Below are positions 8,677-18,485 of a stretch of DNA of 64,000 nt, in pieces. The translations under genes and the position numbers were made by a program. The stretch comes from CAMDMI01 sp044379485 (lineage in GTDB: Bacteria; Bacteroidota; Bacteroidia; Cytophagales; Flexibacteraceae), in NCBI GenBank assembly GCA_044379485.1, contig JBIPOE010000015.1:1-64000 (forward strand), written 5' to 3'. The stretch's first letter is position 1; each line of letters starts with the position of its first letter. The notes beneath the pieces were generated by a model. The model saw only the letters and a list, made by a program, of their open reading frames with translations, had not been told where the DNA came from and ran no database searches.

Positions 8677-9111
8677 ATGCCAAAAGTTTTTCCTCAGCTT
8701 CCTGATATTGAATTGCTAAACAAACAAACCATTGGAAATATGGGTGAAATTCTAGGGATTAAATTCACAAAAGCAGGAGAGGATTTTCTGGAAGCCAGCA
8801 TGCCTGTCTGGCAAAACACAAAACAACCTTTTGGCCTTTTACATGGTGGTGCATCGGTTGCTTTGGCGGAAACCATTGCCTCGGTTGCGGCAAATTGTGC
8901 TCTAAATCCGGAAGACAATGCCTATGCAGTTGGCCTTGAGATAAATGCAAACCATATAAAATCTGTTACCTCAGGAAATGTGATTGCAACCTGTAAACCC
9001 TTGCAATTGGGTTCCAAAATTTCGGTTTGGGAAATTAGAATTACAAATGAGGCTGGAACCTTGGTTTGTATAAGCAGAATGACCGCTGCGATTTTGAAAC
9101 GAAAGTCATAA
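8677..9111 (+). CDS. Hotdog-fold (PaaI/MenI-type) thioesterase
   Basis: Predicted acyl- or aryl-CoA thioesterase of 144 residues. The hallmark is GLLHGGASVALAETIAS, where the glutamate is the expected catalytic base and the HGG forms the nucleotide-side loop; the C-terminal half has the strands VIATCKPL and ISVWEIRITN of the single hotdog fold. The closest relatives by eye are MenI (1,4-dihydroxy-2-naphthoyl-CoA hydrolase) and PaaI; I cannot choose between them. It lies 19 bases upstream of a LuxE-like gene and near fabD, suggesting a role in acyl-thioester turnover. Confidence 0.8.
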   Translation: MPKVFPQLPDIELLNKQTIGNMGEILGIKFTKAGEDFLEASMPVWQNTKQPFGLLHGGASVALAETIASVAANCALNPEDNAYAVGLEINANHIKSVTSGNVIATCKPLQLGSKISVWEIRITNEAGTLVCISRMTAAILKRKS

Positions 9112-9130
9112 TCAAAATATAATCACCGGT

Positions 9131-10123
9131 TTGAACAGGCCTGAATTTCAATATTTTGCCTCTCAGGTAAAAAACCTTTTTGAAAGTAAGGACGGTTTCG
9201 AAAAATTGGCATTGGAAATTTTCAGGTTTCAGGCAAAAAATAATGCCACCTATAAAGAATTTATTGAGTTTATTAAAATTGATGCTGAATCAATTCAATC
9301 CATTGAAAAAATACCTTTTTTACCGGTTTCGTTTTTTAAAAACAGAGATGTTAAAACCTTAAACTGGAAAGAAGAAGTAACTTTTTTAAGTAGCGGCACA
9401 ACTGCACAGGTCAGGAGCAAGCACCCAATTTTAAGTTTGGATTTTTATCATGCCAATGCCATAAGAATTTTTGAAAATGAAATTGGTAAACTCACTCAAT
9501 TTCAAATTATTGGACTACTTCCAACATATATGGAAAATCCAAATTCCTCACTCATTTCCATGGTTTTGGCATTTGGAAAAGAAACCAAAAGTAAGGTCGA
9601 ATTTTGCGGATTGGATTTTCAGCATTTTCAAAATCTGCTCAAAAAGGCAAGCGCAAAAAAGAAAAAGGTCCTTTTGTTTTCGGTAACCTATGCCTTAATG
9701 AAACTTATTGAGGAAAACCCCATTGATTTATCCCATTGTTTGGTAATTGAAACCGGAGGAATGAAGGGTTTGGGAGTCAATCTATCAAAGGCTGAAATCG
9801 TGGAGCTTATTTCAAAACGATTGAATATTAATAGTTTATACTCGGAATATGGAATGACGGAATTAAATAGTCAGGCATACGCAAATCCTTTGATATTTAA
9901 GAACGTTCCAACCATGAGAGTTTTGGTTCGTGATTTGGATGATCCTTTTTCCGTTTCATATTTTGGAAGAGGCTGTGCAAATATTATTGATTTGGCAAAT
10001 TTCGCAACCTGTAGCTTTATTGGGACAGACGACCTTTGTCAGGTTCAGGCTTCAGGCGAATTTGAAATATTGGGCCGTTTGGAAGGTTCAGACCTCAGAG
10101 GTTGTAATTTGCTTTTCGCCTGA
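9131..10123 (+). CDS. LuxE-like acyl-protein synthetase family protein
   Basis: 330 residues resembling the LuxE/PaaK branch of adenylating enzymes, which activate an acyl group as acyl-AMP and pass it to a thiol. Seen are an FLSSGTTAQ phosphate-binding loop (about 86-94), an IETGGMKG motif (about 207-214), and an SEYGMTELNSQAY motif (about 238-250) that matches the conserved YGMTE adenylate-binding segment. The start is TTG at 9131. LuxE proper supplies fatty acid reductase in luminous bacteria; no luxC or luxD is here, so the acyl substrate and acceptor are unknown. Confidence 0.75.
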   Translation: MNRPEFQYFASQVKNLFESKDGFEKLALEIFRFQAKNNATYKEFIEFIKIDAESIQSIEKIPFLPVSFFKNRDVKTLNWKEEVTFLSSGTTAQVRSKHPILSLDFYHANAIRIFENEIGKLTQFQIIGLLPTYMENPNSSLISMVLAFGKETKSKVEFCGLDFQHFQNLLKKASAKKKKVLLFSVTYALMKLIEENPIDLSHCLVIETGGMKGLGVNLSKAEIVELISKRLNINSLYSEYGMTELNSQAYANPLIFKNVPTMRVLVRDLDDPFSVSYFGRGCANIIDLANFATCSFIGTDDLCQVQASGEFEILGRLEGSDLRGCNLLFA

Positions 10124-10216
10124 TATTGAATCATTTTTTCAATTCATTAATTCCTTTTATCCTTGTCCTTTAATTGATGACATTATTTAATTTTTAAATA
10201 TCAAAATACAATCGGA

Positions 10217-11095
10217 ATGAAAAAAGCATACGTTTTTCCTGGTCAGGGAGCCCAGTTTCCTGGAATGGCTAAGGACCTTTTTGATCAATCTTTAGAAGTT
10301 CAACGTCTATTTTCTTTAGCAGATGAAATTGTGGGTTTTGGCTTATCCAAAATCATGTTTGAAGGAACAGAAGAAGAACTCAAACAAACCAAAGTAACTC
10401 AACCTGCCATTTTTTTGCATTCCGTAGCCAAAGCCAAAACACTAACTAACTTTAAACCAGATATGGTTGCTGGTCATAGTCTTGGTGAATTTTCAGCTTT
10501 GGTAGCCGCTGGAGCTATGACATTTGAAGACGGTATGTCTCTGGTTTTAAAGCGTGCACTGGCCATGCAAAAAGCCTGTGAAATTGTGCCTTCAACAATG
10601 GCTGCTGTTTTGGGAATGGCGGATGAGCTGGTTGAAGAGATTTGTGCCCAAATTTCGGGGGAGATTGTTGTTGCTGCAAACTACAATTGTCCGGGTCAGC
10701 TGGTGATCTCTGGTTCAGTGAAAGGTGTGGAAGAAGCTTGTGAAAAACTGAAAGCTGCTGGTGCAAAAAGAGCATTGATTTTGCCAGTTGGTGGCGCATT
10801 TCATTCACCTTTGATGGAGCCGGCCCGTGTGGATCTTGAAAAAGCGATTTTGGAAACTTTAATTTCCCAGCCTATTTGTCCAATCTATCAGAATTTTACA
10901 GCCAGGCCAAGTCAGGATGTGGCAGTTATAAAGGAGAATCTGGCCAAACAATTAACAGGACCTGTTCGATGGACTCAATCCGTTCAAAATATGGTGGCTG
11001 ATGGTGCAACTCATTTTACAGAACTTGGGCCAGGAAAGGTATTGCAAGGCCTTGTTCAAAAAATTTATAAGGAAGCCATAATCGAAGCTGAATAG
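10217..11095 (+). CDS. fabD: Malonyl-CoA:acyl carrier protein transacylase
   Basis: Loads malonyl groups onto acyl carrier protein for fatty-acid synthesis. The 292-residue protein begins with FPGQGAQ, has the nucleophile in GHSLGE (Ser88), the malonyl-carboxylate-binding arginine in the LKRALAMQ helix (Arg113) and the catalytic histidine in GGAFHSPLMEPA (about 196). It starts with ATG about 90 bases after the LuxE-like gene and is followed 12 bases later by a CorA gene, so all may share a transcript. Length and motifs are normal. Confidence 0.95.
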   Translation: MKKAYVFPGQGAQFPGMAKDLFDQSLEVQRLFSLADEIVGFGLSKIMFEGTEEELKQTKVTQPAIFLHSVAKAKTLTNFKPDMVAGHSLGEFSALVAAGAMTFEDGMSLVLKRALAMQKACEIVPSTMAAVLGMADELVEEICAQISGEIVVAANYNCPGQLVISGSVKGVEEACEKLKAAGAKRALILPVGGAFHSPLMEPARVDLEKAILETLISQPICPIYQNFTARPSQDVAVIKENLAKQLTGPVRWTQSVQNMVADGATHFTELGPGKVLQGLVQKIYKEAIIEAE

Positions 11096-11107
11096 CTTTT
11101 TAAACTA

Positions 11108-12019
11108 TTGAATTACACGATATTTTCAAAAAAAGACCGCTCGTTTGAATGGATAAATCTTTTCCAGCCAGCTGAGGATGAGCTAAAAACAATGGCTGAA
11201 AACCTGAATATCTCACAGATGTATATTCAGGATATTTTGCAGTCAGAGCATTTGCCTAAAGTAGAGCAGGTTGGTAATGAAAATTGTTATTTCCTTATAG
11301 CCAGGGTTTTGGATCAGGATTTAGGAGGAAAGGATTTCAAACTTATGCATGAGGCTACCCGTAAACTTGCCATTTTTTTTAAGGAAGATCAGGTGATAAC
11401 CATTGAAAGAGGGACTTTTAGCTGGTTGGAAGAAATGACCTCGAAGGCGGGTGGGGATAATTCATATTCTTCTGCTTTTCAATTGGTTTGCCGACTTCTT
11501 AAACAAAGCTTCAGATCTTTTGAGCCCTTAATTCTTCGTCTTGGCTCAGATTTGGATTTTTATGAAGGAAAACTGTTTGATAATGAGAAATTTCCACCTT
11601 TTGCAAAAAGTTTGTATGCCATCAGGAGGAAGGCGGCAATCCTGAAAAGACTATTTACAGTTTCGACAGTTCTTTTGGATTTCCTTGAAGATCATGCAAA
11701 ATCAGATCCTATCGCCCAGGATGCCATTGATATGTATCGCAGGATTGAAACCATGATTGAGGATGTAAATGAGCGTTCGGTAAGTTTGATAAATCTCAAT
11801 CTTTCAGTTTCCAGCCAAAGAAGCAATGAAGTGATGCGCTTCCTCACCATTTATTCAGCTTTTTTTATGCCACTAACTTTTTTGGTCGGGGTTTATGGTA
11901 TGAATTTTCAATTTATGCCCGAAATAAATTGGCGTTGGGGCTATGCATTCTGTTGGTTTCTCATGATCGGAATGGCTGGATTTCACTTTTGGTGGTTCAG
12001 AAGGAAAAATTGGCTTTAG
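11108..12019 (+). CDS. CorA-family divalent cation transporter
   Basis: Predicted inner-membrane Mg2+/Co2+ channel of 303 residues. A large cytoplasmic alpha/beta part with long helices precedes two C-terminal transmembrane segments (about 240-262 and 275-294), and the YGMNF signature (GMN motif) sits between them. The end is positively charged (RRKNWL), as usual for the family. The start is TTG at 11108, 12 bases after fabD. Ion selectivity cannot be told from sequence. Confidence 0.88.
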   Translation: MNYTIFSKKDRSFEWINLFQPAEDELKTMAENLNISQMYIQDILQSEHLPKVEQVGNENCYFLIARVLDQDLGGKDFKLMHEATRKLAIFFKEDQVITIERGTFSWLEEMTSKAGGDNSYSSAFQLVCRLLKQSFRSFEPLILRLGSDLDFYEGKLFDNEKFPPFAKSLYAIRRKAAILKRLFTVSTVLLDFLEDHAKSDPIAQDAIDMYRRIETMIEDVNERSVSLINLNLSVSSQRSNEVMRFLTIYSAFFMPLTFLVGVYGMNFQFMPEINWRWGYAFCWFLMIGMAGFHFWWFRRKNWL

Positions 12020-12058
12020 GAAAAAGTCGTAATTACCAATTCTTGAAAGTGTAAAGCG

Positions 12059-12091
12059 AAAAAGCCCTTCCAAATTTGAAAGGGCTTTTTT
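12059..12091. terminator. Bidirectional terminator between convergent genes
   Basis: AAAAAGCCCTT (12059-12069) pairs with AAGGGCTTTTT (12080-12090). The stem is AT-flanked on both sides and serves the corA gene on the plus strand and the large T9SS gene on the minus strand. Confidence 0.8.
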
Positions 12092-12107
12092 GTGGATCCT
12101 TAAAATT

Positions 12108-15100
12108 TTATTTTACAGTAAACTTCCTGTAAACAGGATTTGATTCTGATTCCAGTTTAAGCAAATACATTCCTTTTGGAAGCCCTGTTACCTGGATGGA
12201 TATTGGAAGTTGGTTTTGGCCGTTTTGAAGAGACCTTCCATTCAAATCTAAAATACTCCATTTCACATCCCTCGTTAAAGCTGCATTCTGAACATTTATA
12301 AATTCACTTGCTGGATTTGGATAAATGCTCCATGCCTTTTCGCTTTCAATTCTGGATGCATTGCTAACCAAACCATTGGCCGTTAAGTTAATATTTACAA
12401 ATGGAAGATTGGCTGCATTGCTTTGAAGTATTAAACCTCCAGAAAGTATGCCGTTTGAGCCAACTGTGAGCCGGATTACTATTTGAATCGAATCGCCAAC
12501 AGCAACTGTTAACGGTGTTGTTCCAAACTGACTGTATGAAGACCCATTAACTGCAATGGATGTAAATACCAAGGCGGTAGAACCAGTGTTTTTAATAAAG
12601 ATACTTGTGTCTTTTACTGTACCAATGGCCCTGGAACCAAAATTTATTGTGGCATTGTTCGCCAAAACACCACCAGAGGCTGATCGTAACAAAATTTGAG
12701 AAGCAGAAGGAATGGGGTTGGTTTGGATATAAAAATCTTCGTTGTTTCTTGTTTTTCCAGCTCTTGATCCATTCCCATTTCTAAACAGCATACCCAATCT
12801 GAAAACTTGTGGATTGCCAACCAGGTTGTAAAAATCTCTGATTTTGAACTTAATTCTGTGAATATTATTGCCAAGATTTGTCATTTTAACTGAATCCGCT
12901 GCCTGGTTAAAATTGCCTTGAACGTTTGTCCAATTAGTTCCGATTGGATTTGAGGTAACCACACCTGTATGGATAAAAATTCTATTGGTATCCTTCAAAG
13001 CTTTATTGGCAAATGCAGCATTGTAAGTAATGGTGATGCTGTCATTTATGGTAGGAAAACCTGGTGACCAGCTAAGGGCAGAATCACCATTTATGTTAAT
13101 TGAAAAACCAAATAGTGGCAGATTTGGCACATTGGTTCCTATAGAAAATTGCCCGGCATTGTTGCCTGTTGAAACAGATGTTCTTCTGATTTTAAAAGAG
13201 GTACTATCTCCTCTTCTCACTTTTCCTGCTGGAAAACCAACAATGGTCCATCCGGGAAGAATACTACCCAGGCCACCAATTTTTAAACTGTCGGTGCCTG
13301 TATTTATAATTCTAAAGGTAGTATCCAATGGTGCTCCTATTTCACCAATTCCTAAATTGCTGTTGCTGCCATTGGTTATAATGGTATTTCCGATTTTTAA
13401 AACTATGCCAGCTACCGGAGTTGGTACGCCTTTACCTTTAAAATTAACAATATAAGGTGCGGTTGGATTGGTAAAAGTCGCATTGGCTGTTAAATTTCCG
13501 GTAACATCACCCAGGGCTGTTGGAGCAAACCTTACCTTAACAAATCCCCATTTTTTTGCAGGGATGGACGTTCCTGCCCCAGTTTGACTTACAGCGGTAA
13601 ATGCCGAACCAGTAATTGAAGCCGGGCCATTGTTAACTACAAAGCTTCCTGAAGGGCCTTCATTTTGAAGCAAAAATGTGGTGTCAACAGTCGTTCCAAT
13701 GGGTACGTTTCCAAAATCAAACTCGGAATTTTTAGGAAGTCGGGTTATAATTTTTTTGTTGTGCGAAAGATTTACCGGAGGTGTTACAGCATTTCCAAAT
13801 GGAAGACCTGCAGGAGATTGTCCATAGGCGAAAAAGTTGCCTGGGTTTGCATTGGTTTGATACATCACCAATTTTAATGAATCCGGAACACCGTTCCCTT
13901 GTGTAATATCAGACCATGGAATTCTAACAGCAAAAACATCCTGACCTGCCTGATTGCCATATTGTGGCTGAAGTCCGGCACCTCCAAATGTCCAAAGTGT
14001 GCCATTCCAATTTCTGAATTCATCATAAGGTATCGCTGTTTCCTTAAAATATGAAATATAATTTATGCCTCCTATCCCAGTAAAATTAGGAGTAAAACCA
14101 TCATAGGTAGTTGGTTGATCGGTAAAAACTGCACCTGGATAACTGGCTTTTAAGTAAATAATTTGTGGCTCAGCCCTGTTGCCGCCAAGTTTTACAACGT
14201 ACAGATTTGTTGTGTCCCAGGAAGCATACCATTTGATCCCGGCATTATCTGAAAGTAAAAACTTCGGTTGTAACTGGCTTTGTGATATTAATCCAGAAGT
14301 GTTAATTGGATTGTTTGCTATGTTTCTTATTTCCAGAGTGCTGGCCACAAAGGGTGCATTGATTGAATTTCCTTTAAGGTTCAATCTAAAAACGTTTATG
14401 TTTCCTGCGTTCGAATTAATAGTTAACTGGCCTGTTTTTGAACCAGTTGGGGCATTTGACGTAAATCTAATTTTTAAAGAGCTGCTATCATTTGGGGCAA
14501 TTTTTAAGCCTAATGGCTGAACGAAAGAAAATGAACCAACAGAAATTGAAGTGACATTTATTCTGAGGGTATCATTTCCAATATTTTTAACTTTAATGGT
14601 GCTATCCTTTTGATTTCCAACAATCAAATCTCCAAATCTTAAACTATCTGCATTGTTGAAAATAGTATTCCCAACTTTTACCTGAATATTGGCCTGAGGC
14701 AATGGCAAAACATCGGCAGTAATTTTAAAAGTGTTTGAAATGCCATTTCCATTAAAGGAATAATTCGCACTTCCTTGCCCTGTAAAAGGTCCAGTCCCAG
14801 GAGCTGTAAATCTGAATTTAAATGGTGTATACTTTCTTGCAGGAATGTTTGAAGGAGGTCCCTGAATCAATTGCAATTGACCCGTACCTATTGGAAAGGT
14901 TACATTTGTGAAACTTGTCAAATCTGCATCTGAGGCATTGTAAATCAACAAAGTAGTATCCCTTACAGATCCTGTAACCAGGCTACCGAATGAAAATTCC
15001 TGAATTTCGTTTACTTTTCTTGCAATTTCTCTTTTAAACATCTGGTTAAAAACCGGATTGCCAAGTGCGCCTGTAGGATTTGATGCTGGAAACGAACCAA

Positions 15101-17009
15101 ACACAAATGGACTTCCAGGGTTTCCATTGGTTTGAATCATGGCCAGTTTTATTGAATCTGGAATTCCTTTTCCATTCGTAATGGCCGACCAGGGAATCGC
15201 GATTTCCATGGTTTCAGTTCCACCCGGGTTTCCATATTTTGGATTTAGGCTGGTATTTTCAGCTGTCCAGGCAGTGCCGTCCCAATTTCTAAATTCATCA
15301 TAACCTAATTTTAAATAGGCTATAAAGTTCAGACCACCCTGTGAAGCCAGATTTCCTGATACGCCATCATAGCCAAATGCATTATTGGTTTGAACTGCAC
15401 CTGAGTAAATTCCATTAATGTAAACAATTTGCGGTTCGGAATTATTACCTCCGGTTCTTGCAATGTACAGGCTGTCAGGGGAATGTTTCACATACCATTG
15501 AATGCCTGGGCTGGCTGAGTTTTGCGCTTCTGATCCTTGCCAACCAGTATTGGTATTCCCATCTATGGAAACAAATCTTCTTGGAATGCTTAAAACATCA
15601 ATAGTAGGAGGTGTGTTCCCGGTACCAACTACTACACTTAAATCCAACCGAATAGTTGATTCATTTATAGACAATAAATTCACCCTACCTGTATATGAAC
15701 CAGTTCCAGCTCCAATAAATCTCAAAACCAAGGTGGTTGATTCTCCGGGTGCTAAAACCGAATCACCTACTGATACCACTTTAAATTGGGTTGGATTATT
15801 GGAAATAAAGGGCGAAAAGAAAGCTGTATCGTTTCCTGTACTTGTGATAGTTAATGAAATATTAACAGGAGTGTTTGGATTGACATTTTCACCAAAACTA
15901 AGCGATCCTGAAATCGGCCCACCATTTCTGGTTACAGAAATATCTGCGGTTCCTCTTCCAATTCCATTTACTTTAAATTGAAATGGATTATTGGCAGAGT
16001 TGTTTGTAATCCCAATGCTTGCTTCATAAAATCTGGTAGCCCTTTTTGGTAAAAATGAAACCTCAAAAGGACTATATTTTTTTGCAGGAATGCTTGCCCC
16101 AGGCTGTGAAGAAATCGTAAAAATGGAATCCATAGAAGAAGTTAAGTTTCCGCTAATAGTTGTCGCATCTGATCCAGGGTTATACACCAAAAACCTGCTA
16201 TAACTTGGTGTCGTTAAAACTTGTTGCCCAAATCTGTATGGTTTTAGTAAAGAAAATTTCTCCTTGACTTTGATCGTAAACTTCTGATTTACAGCTGGTG
16301 TGCCATTGCCTCCGGATGGTAATGCGGCTGGCATTTGTGCATAAGAAAAAATGCCAAATGCATTTCCATTTGTTCTGTAGCAAACCACATGTAAAGAATC
16401 CGGAATGCCACCACCTGGCATTATAGCTGACCAGGGCATGGCTAACTCAACATTCCTATTTTGTGGTGCGTTGCTAAATCTTGGGTTAAGGCTTGTAATT
16501 CCATTAGACCAGGCAGTTCCGTTCCAGGTTCTGTATTCATCATAGTCATTTTTGATAAAAGCCACAAAATTGACACCTCCAATTCCACCAAAGTTTGGGT
16601 TGAAATTGTCATACTCCTGAGCGTTGTTTGTAAAAGTTGCACCAGGATAGAAGCATTTGATATAAATTAAATACGGTTCTGAATTTGGGTTGCCAGGAGG
16701 TGCAAAATGACCTAAGTACAACGAATCGGCATTGTGGATAAATCCCCATTGGAAATTTCCAGTTCCTGAGTTGACTTTATCCTGAGAACCAAAACTTAAA
16801 CCAATTCCTGAAATTAAGGCTGACCTTTCGCTTACCCTAATCACCTCAATTTCAGATGCCTGAATGTCATTTGTCGAATGGGGGTTTACAGTTGATTTTC
16901 GCTTAAGTTCCCTATTGTTTTTAGAAGAAATCTGAGCTTGGGAATCTGAACTACAGGCTAGCCAGACTCCAAGTAACGTACATAAAAAATGTTTGGTAAA
17001 TGTTGACAT
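12108..17009 (-). CDS. Giant secreted T9SS protein with three repeated modules
   Basis: 1633 residues. A signal peptide spans about 1-25 (CTLLGVWLACSSDSQA). A module of about 180 residues occurs three times (near 80-260, 485-660 and 905-1080): each has a DSLY(L/I)-type strand, a GG-NSEPQIVYI segment, a DEFRNWNGT motif and an IPWS-I...G-GIPDS motif; it resembles a CBM9/DOMON-like ligand-binding sandwich. Between copies are ASPM/SPD-2/Hydin-like choice-of-anchor repeats. Around 1323-1437 there is a SusE-like starch-binding type segment (RLGMLFRNGNGSRAGKT). The last 80 residues are a type A sorting domain (IYPNPASEFINV, GMYLLKL). A cell-surface carbohydrate or polymer-binding role is inferred, not shown. 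Confidence 0.85.
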   Translation of the reverse strand: MSTFTKHFLCTLLGVWLACSSDSQAQISSKNNRELKRKSTVNPHSTNDIQASEIEVIRVSERSALISGIGLSFGSQDKVNSGTGNFQWGFIHNADSLYLGHFAPPGNPNSEPYLIYIKCFYPGATFTNNAQEYDNFNPNFGGIGGVNFVAFIKNDYDEYRTWNGTAWSNGITSLNPRFSNAPQNRNVELAMPWSAIMPGGGIPDSLHVVCYRTNGNAFGIFSYAQMPAALPSGGNGTPAVNQKFTIKVKEKFSLLKPYRFGQQVLTTPSYSRFLVYNPGSDATTISGNLTSSMDSIFTISSQPGASIPAKKYSPFEVSFLPKRATRFYEASIGITNNSANNPFQFKVNGIGRGTADISVTRNGGPISGSLSFGENVNPNTPVNISLTITSTGNDTAFFSPFISNNPTQFKVVSVGDSVLAPGESTTLVLRFIGAGTGSYTGRVNLLSINESTIRLDLSVVVGTGNTPPTIDVLSIPRRFVSIDGNTNTGWQGSEAQNSASPGIQWYVKHSPDSLYIARTGGNNSEPQIVYINGIYSGAVQTNNAFGYDGVSGNLASQGGLNFIAYLKLGYDEFRNWDGTAWTAENTSLNPKYGNPGGTETMEIAIPWSAITNGKGIPDSIKLAMIQTNGNPGSPFVFGSFPASNPTGALGNPVFNQMFKREIARKVNEIQEFSFGSLVTGSVRDTTLLIYNASDADLTSFTNVTFPIGTGQLQLIQGPPSNIPARKYTPFKFRFTAPGTGPFTGQGSANYSFNGNGISNTFKITADVLPLPQANIQVKVGNTIFNNADSLRFGDLIVGNQKDSTIKVKNIGNDTLRINVTSISVGSFSFVQPLGLKIAPNDSSSLKIRFTSNAPTGSKTGQLTINSNAGNINVFRLNLKGNSINAPFVASTLEIRNIANNPINTSGLISQSQLQPKFLLSDNAGIKWYASWDTTNLYVVKLGGNRAEPQIIYLKASYPGAVFTDQPTTYDGFTPNFTGIGGINYISYFKETAIPYDEFRNWNGTLWTFGGAGLQPQYGNQAGQDVFAVRIPWSDITQGNGVPDSLKLVMYQTNANPGNFFAYGQSPAGLPFGNAVTPPVNLSHNKKIITRLPKNSEFDFGNVPIGTTVDTTFLLQNEGPSGSFVVNNGPASITGSAFTAVSQTGAGTSIPAKKWGFVKVRFAPTALGDVTGNLTANATFTNPTAPYIVNFKGKGVPTPVAGIVLKIGNTIITNGSNSNLGIGEIGAPLDTTFRIINTGTDSLKIGGLGSILPGWTIVGFPAGKVRRGDSTSFKIRRTSVSTGNNAGQFSIGTNVPNLPLFGFSININGDSALSWSPGFPTINDSITITYNAAFANKALKDTNRIFIHTGVVTSNPIGTNWTNVQGNFNQAADSVKMTNLGNNIHRIKFKIRDFYNLVGNPQVFRLGMLFRNGNGSRAGKTRNNEDFYIQTNPIPSASQILLRSASGGVLANNATINFGSRAIGTVKDTSIFIKNTGSTALVFTSIAVNGSSYSQFGTTPLTVAVGDSIQIVIRLTVGSNGILSGGLILQSNAANLPFVNINLTANGLVSNASRIESEKAWSIYPNPASEFINVQNAALTRDVKWSILDLNGRSLQNGQNQLPISIQVTGLPKGMYLLKLESESNPVYRKFTVK

Positions 17010-17430
17010 AAAAAACTAAAAAGTATTGAGTTGCAAATTTAAGCCTATTAGCCATAATATGTAGCCTTAGGATTTATATTTTTTAGACCCTAGTGCCGAT
17101 TGTTTTAAGTAAAGGACTTTTTAACATAGTTAAGGGATGATAAATTTATGATTTCAGTTTTAGGATATTGATTGATAAACTAAAAAGCCTTGCCCTGAGA
17201 GTTTTAAATATTTTAAATTTGAATATCTGGCCTTATATTTTCATTTGATAAGTACTGTTTTAAATTTCAAAAATATGCCTGTCAGTAATTTCTTTACCTA
17301 TTTTGTCATCTACTTTTATAAAATCTTCACAATTTTGATTTGAACTTTTATGGGCTTTGGCATTTAATAAATTTTCTAAGGTCGATTTTCAAGTTCTGCC
17401 TGGGAAATAAAAATGGATGAACTGAAAGTC
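17010..17430. other. AT-rich intergenic region, nothing recognised
   Basis: The 420 bases between the large T9SS gene and the tyrA remnant contain many stops in all frames and no clear hairpin, repeat or RNA motif. Confidence 0.5.
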
Positions 17431-18279
17431 CTATTCCCTTTTATCCAGAACTTTTCTGATTCTGTTTGCTTCTTTGATAAACTCAGTCACCTTATCGGTT
17501 TTACCCTCTTTCAGGTAGGAACTAAATTCATTTAGTTTTGAAATGTATATCTCTAAAATAGGTAAAATGCTATCTGCGTTTTGTTCGAAGATAGGCGACC
17601 ACATTTCTGCGGAACTTTTTGCCAATCTGGCTGTGGAAGCAAAGCCTCCAGCGGCAAGGTCAAAAATTGTTGCAGTACTTTTTTTTTCTAATACTGAAAC
17701 TGCAAGGGCATATGAAATAACATGCGATAAATGAGAAACATAGCCAACATGTTCATCATGAGATTTGCCATCCATGTATATTAGATTAGATTCCAGAGCT
17801 TTATAAAACTCTTCCACTTCTTTTACAGCCCATGGATAGGAACTTTCCTGGTCACAGATTATTGCAACTTTTCCTTTAAAAAGACCTGAAAATGCAGCAG
17901 AAGGTCCTGAATTCTCCGTTCCTGACATTGGATGAGTAGCCACAAAGTTTCTACGTCTGGAATGGTTTTTTATGGATTCTAAAATTGAGTTTTTGGTAGA
18001 ACCTACGTCCATAACAACCGTTTTATCTGAAATAATATCCAAAATCCTGGGTAAAAGTTGAAGTGTTGCATCCACTGAGATGGCTATGATAACCAGTTCT
18101 GCAATTGACATTGCCTCTTCAAGTTTCCGGACCTCATCTATTATTCCTAACTTTATTGCTGTTTATCCATTTTCCTGAGATTTATCAACGCCTATTGTTT
18201 TCGAGGAAAGGTCTTTTTCTCTGATTGTCAAGGCCATTGAGCCTCCAATGAGGCCAAGACCGATTACTGATACTATCAA
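17431..18279 (-). pseudogene. tyrA: Prephenate dehydrogenase gene with an in-frame stop
   Basis: The frame from a TTG at 18279 encodes a TyrA of normal length (282 codons): the Rossmann motif SVIGLGLIGGSMAL, DVGSTKNSI, the substrate-binding THPMSGTENSGP segment and SHLSHVISYAL. A TAA at complement 18163-18165 (codon 39) interrupts the nucleotide-binding domain, between GVDKSQENG and TAIKLGIIDEV. No other lesion is seen and the rest is well conserved, so the change is recent, a sequencing error, or the stop is read through. The 226-residue frame from the ATG at 18111 lacks the NAD-binding loop and would not be functional. TyrA makes 4-hydroxyphenylpyruvate for tyrosine synthesis. Confidence 0.75.
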
Positions 18280-18485
18280 TTTTTAAATTTTTCTTTCTTC
18301 GTTTTGGTTAAAAAAAACCAGGCGGTTGCTTTAATATCTTGAATTCTTTTAAAGAAGCCCGGATTAAAGTTTTGAAATTCCGGTTACAAATATTTTTTTC
18401 CCGGAAACTATTTTAAGCCTTCAAGTTCATGAAAGATGATTTGTGATTTAGAACTCCTGATTTATTCAAAATAAAAATCACACTT

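Noticed and set aside
13030..13455. 141-codon frame opposite the giant T9SS gene
   Set aside because: Antisense shadow of a strongly supported frame; no motif or start context.
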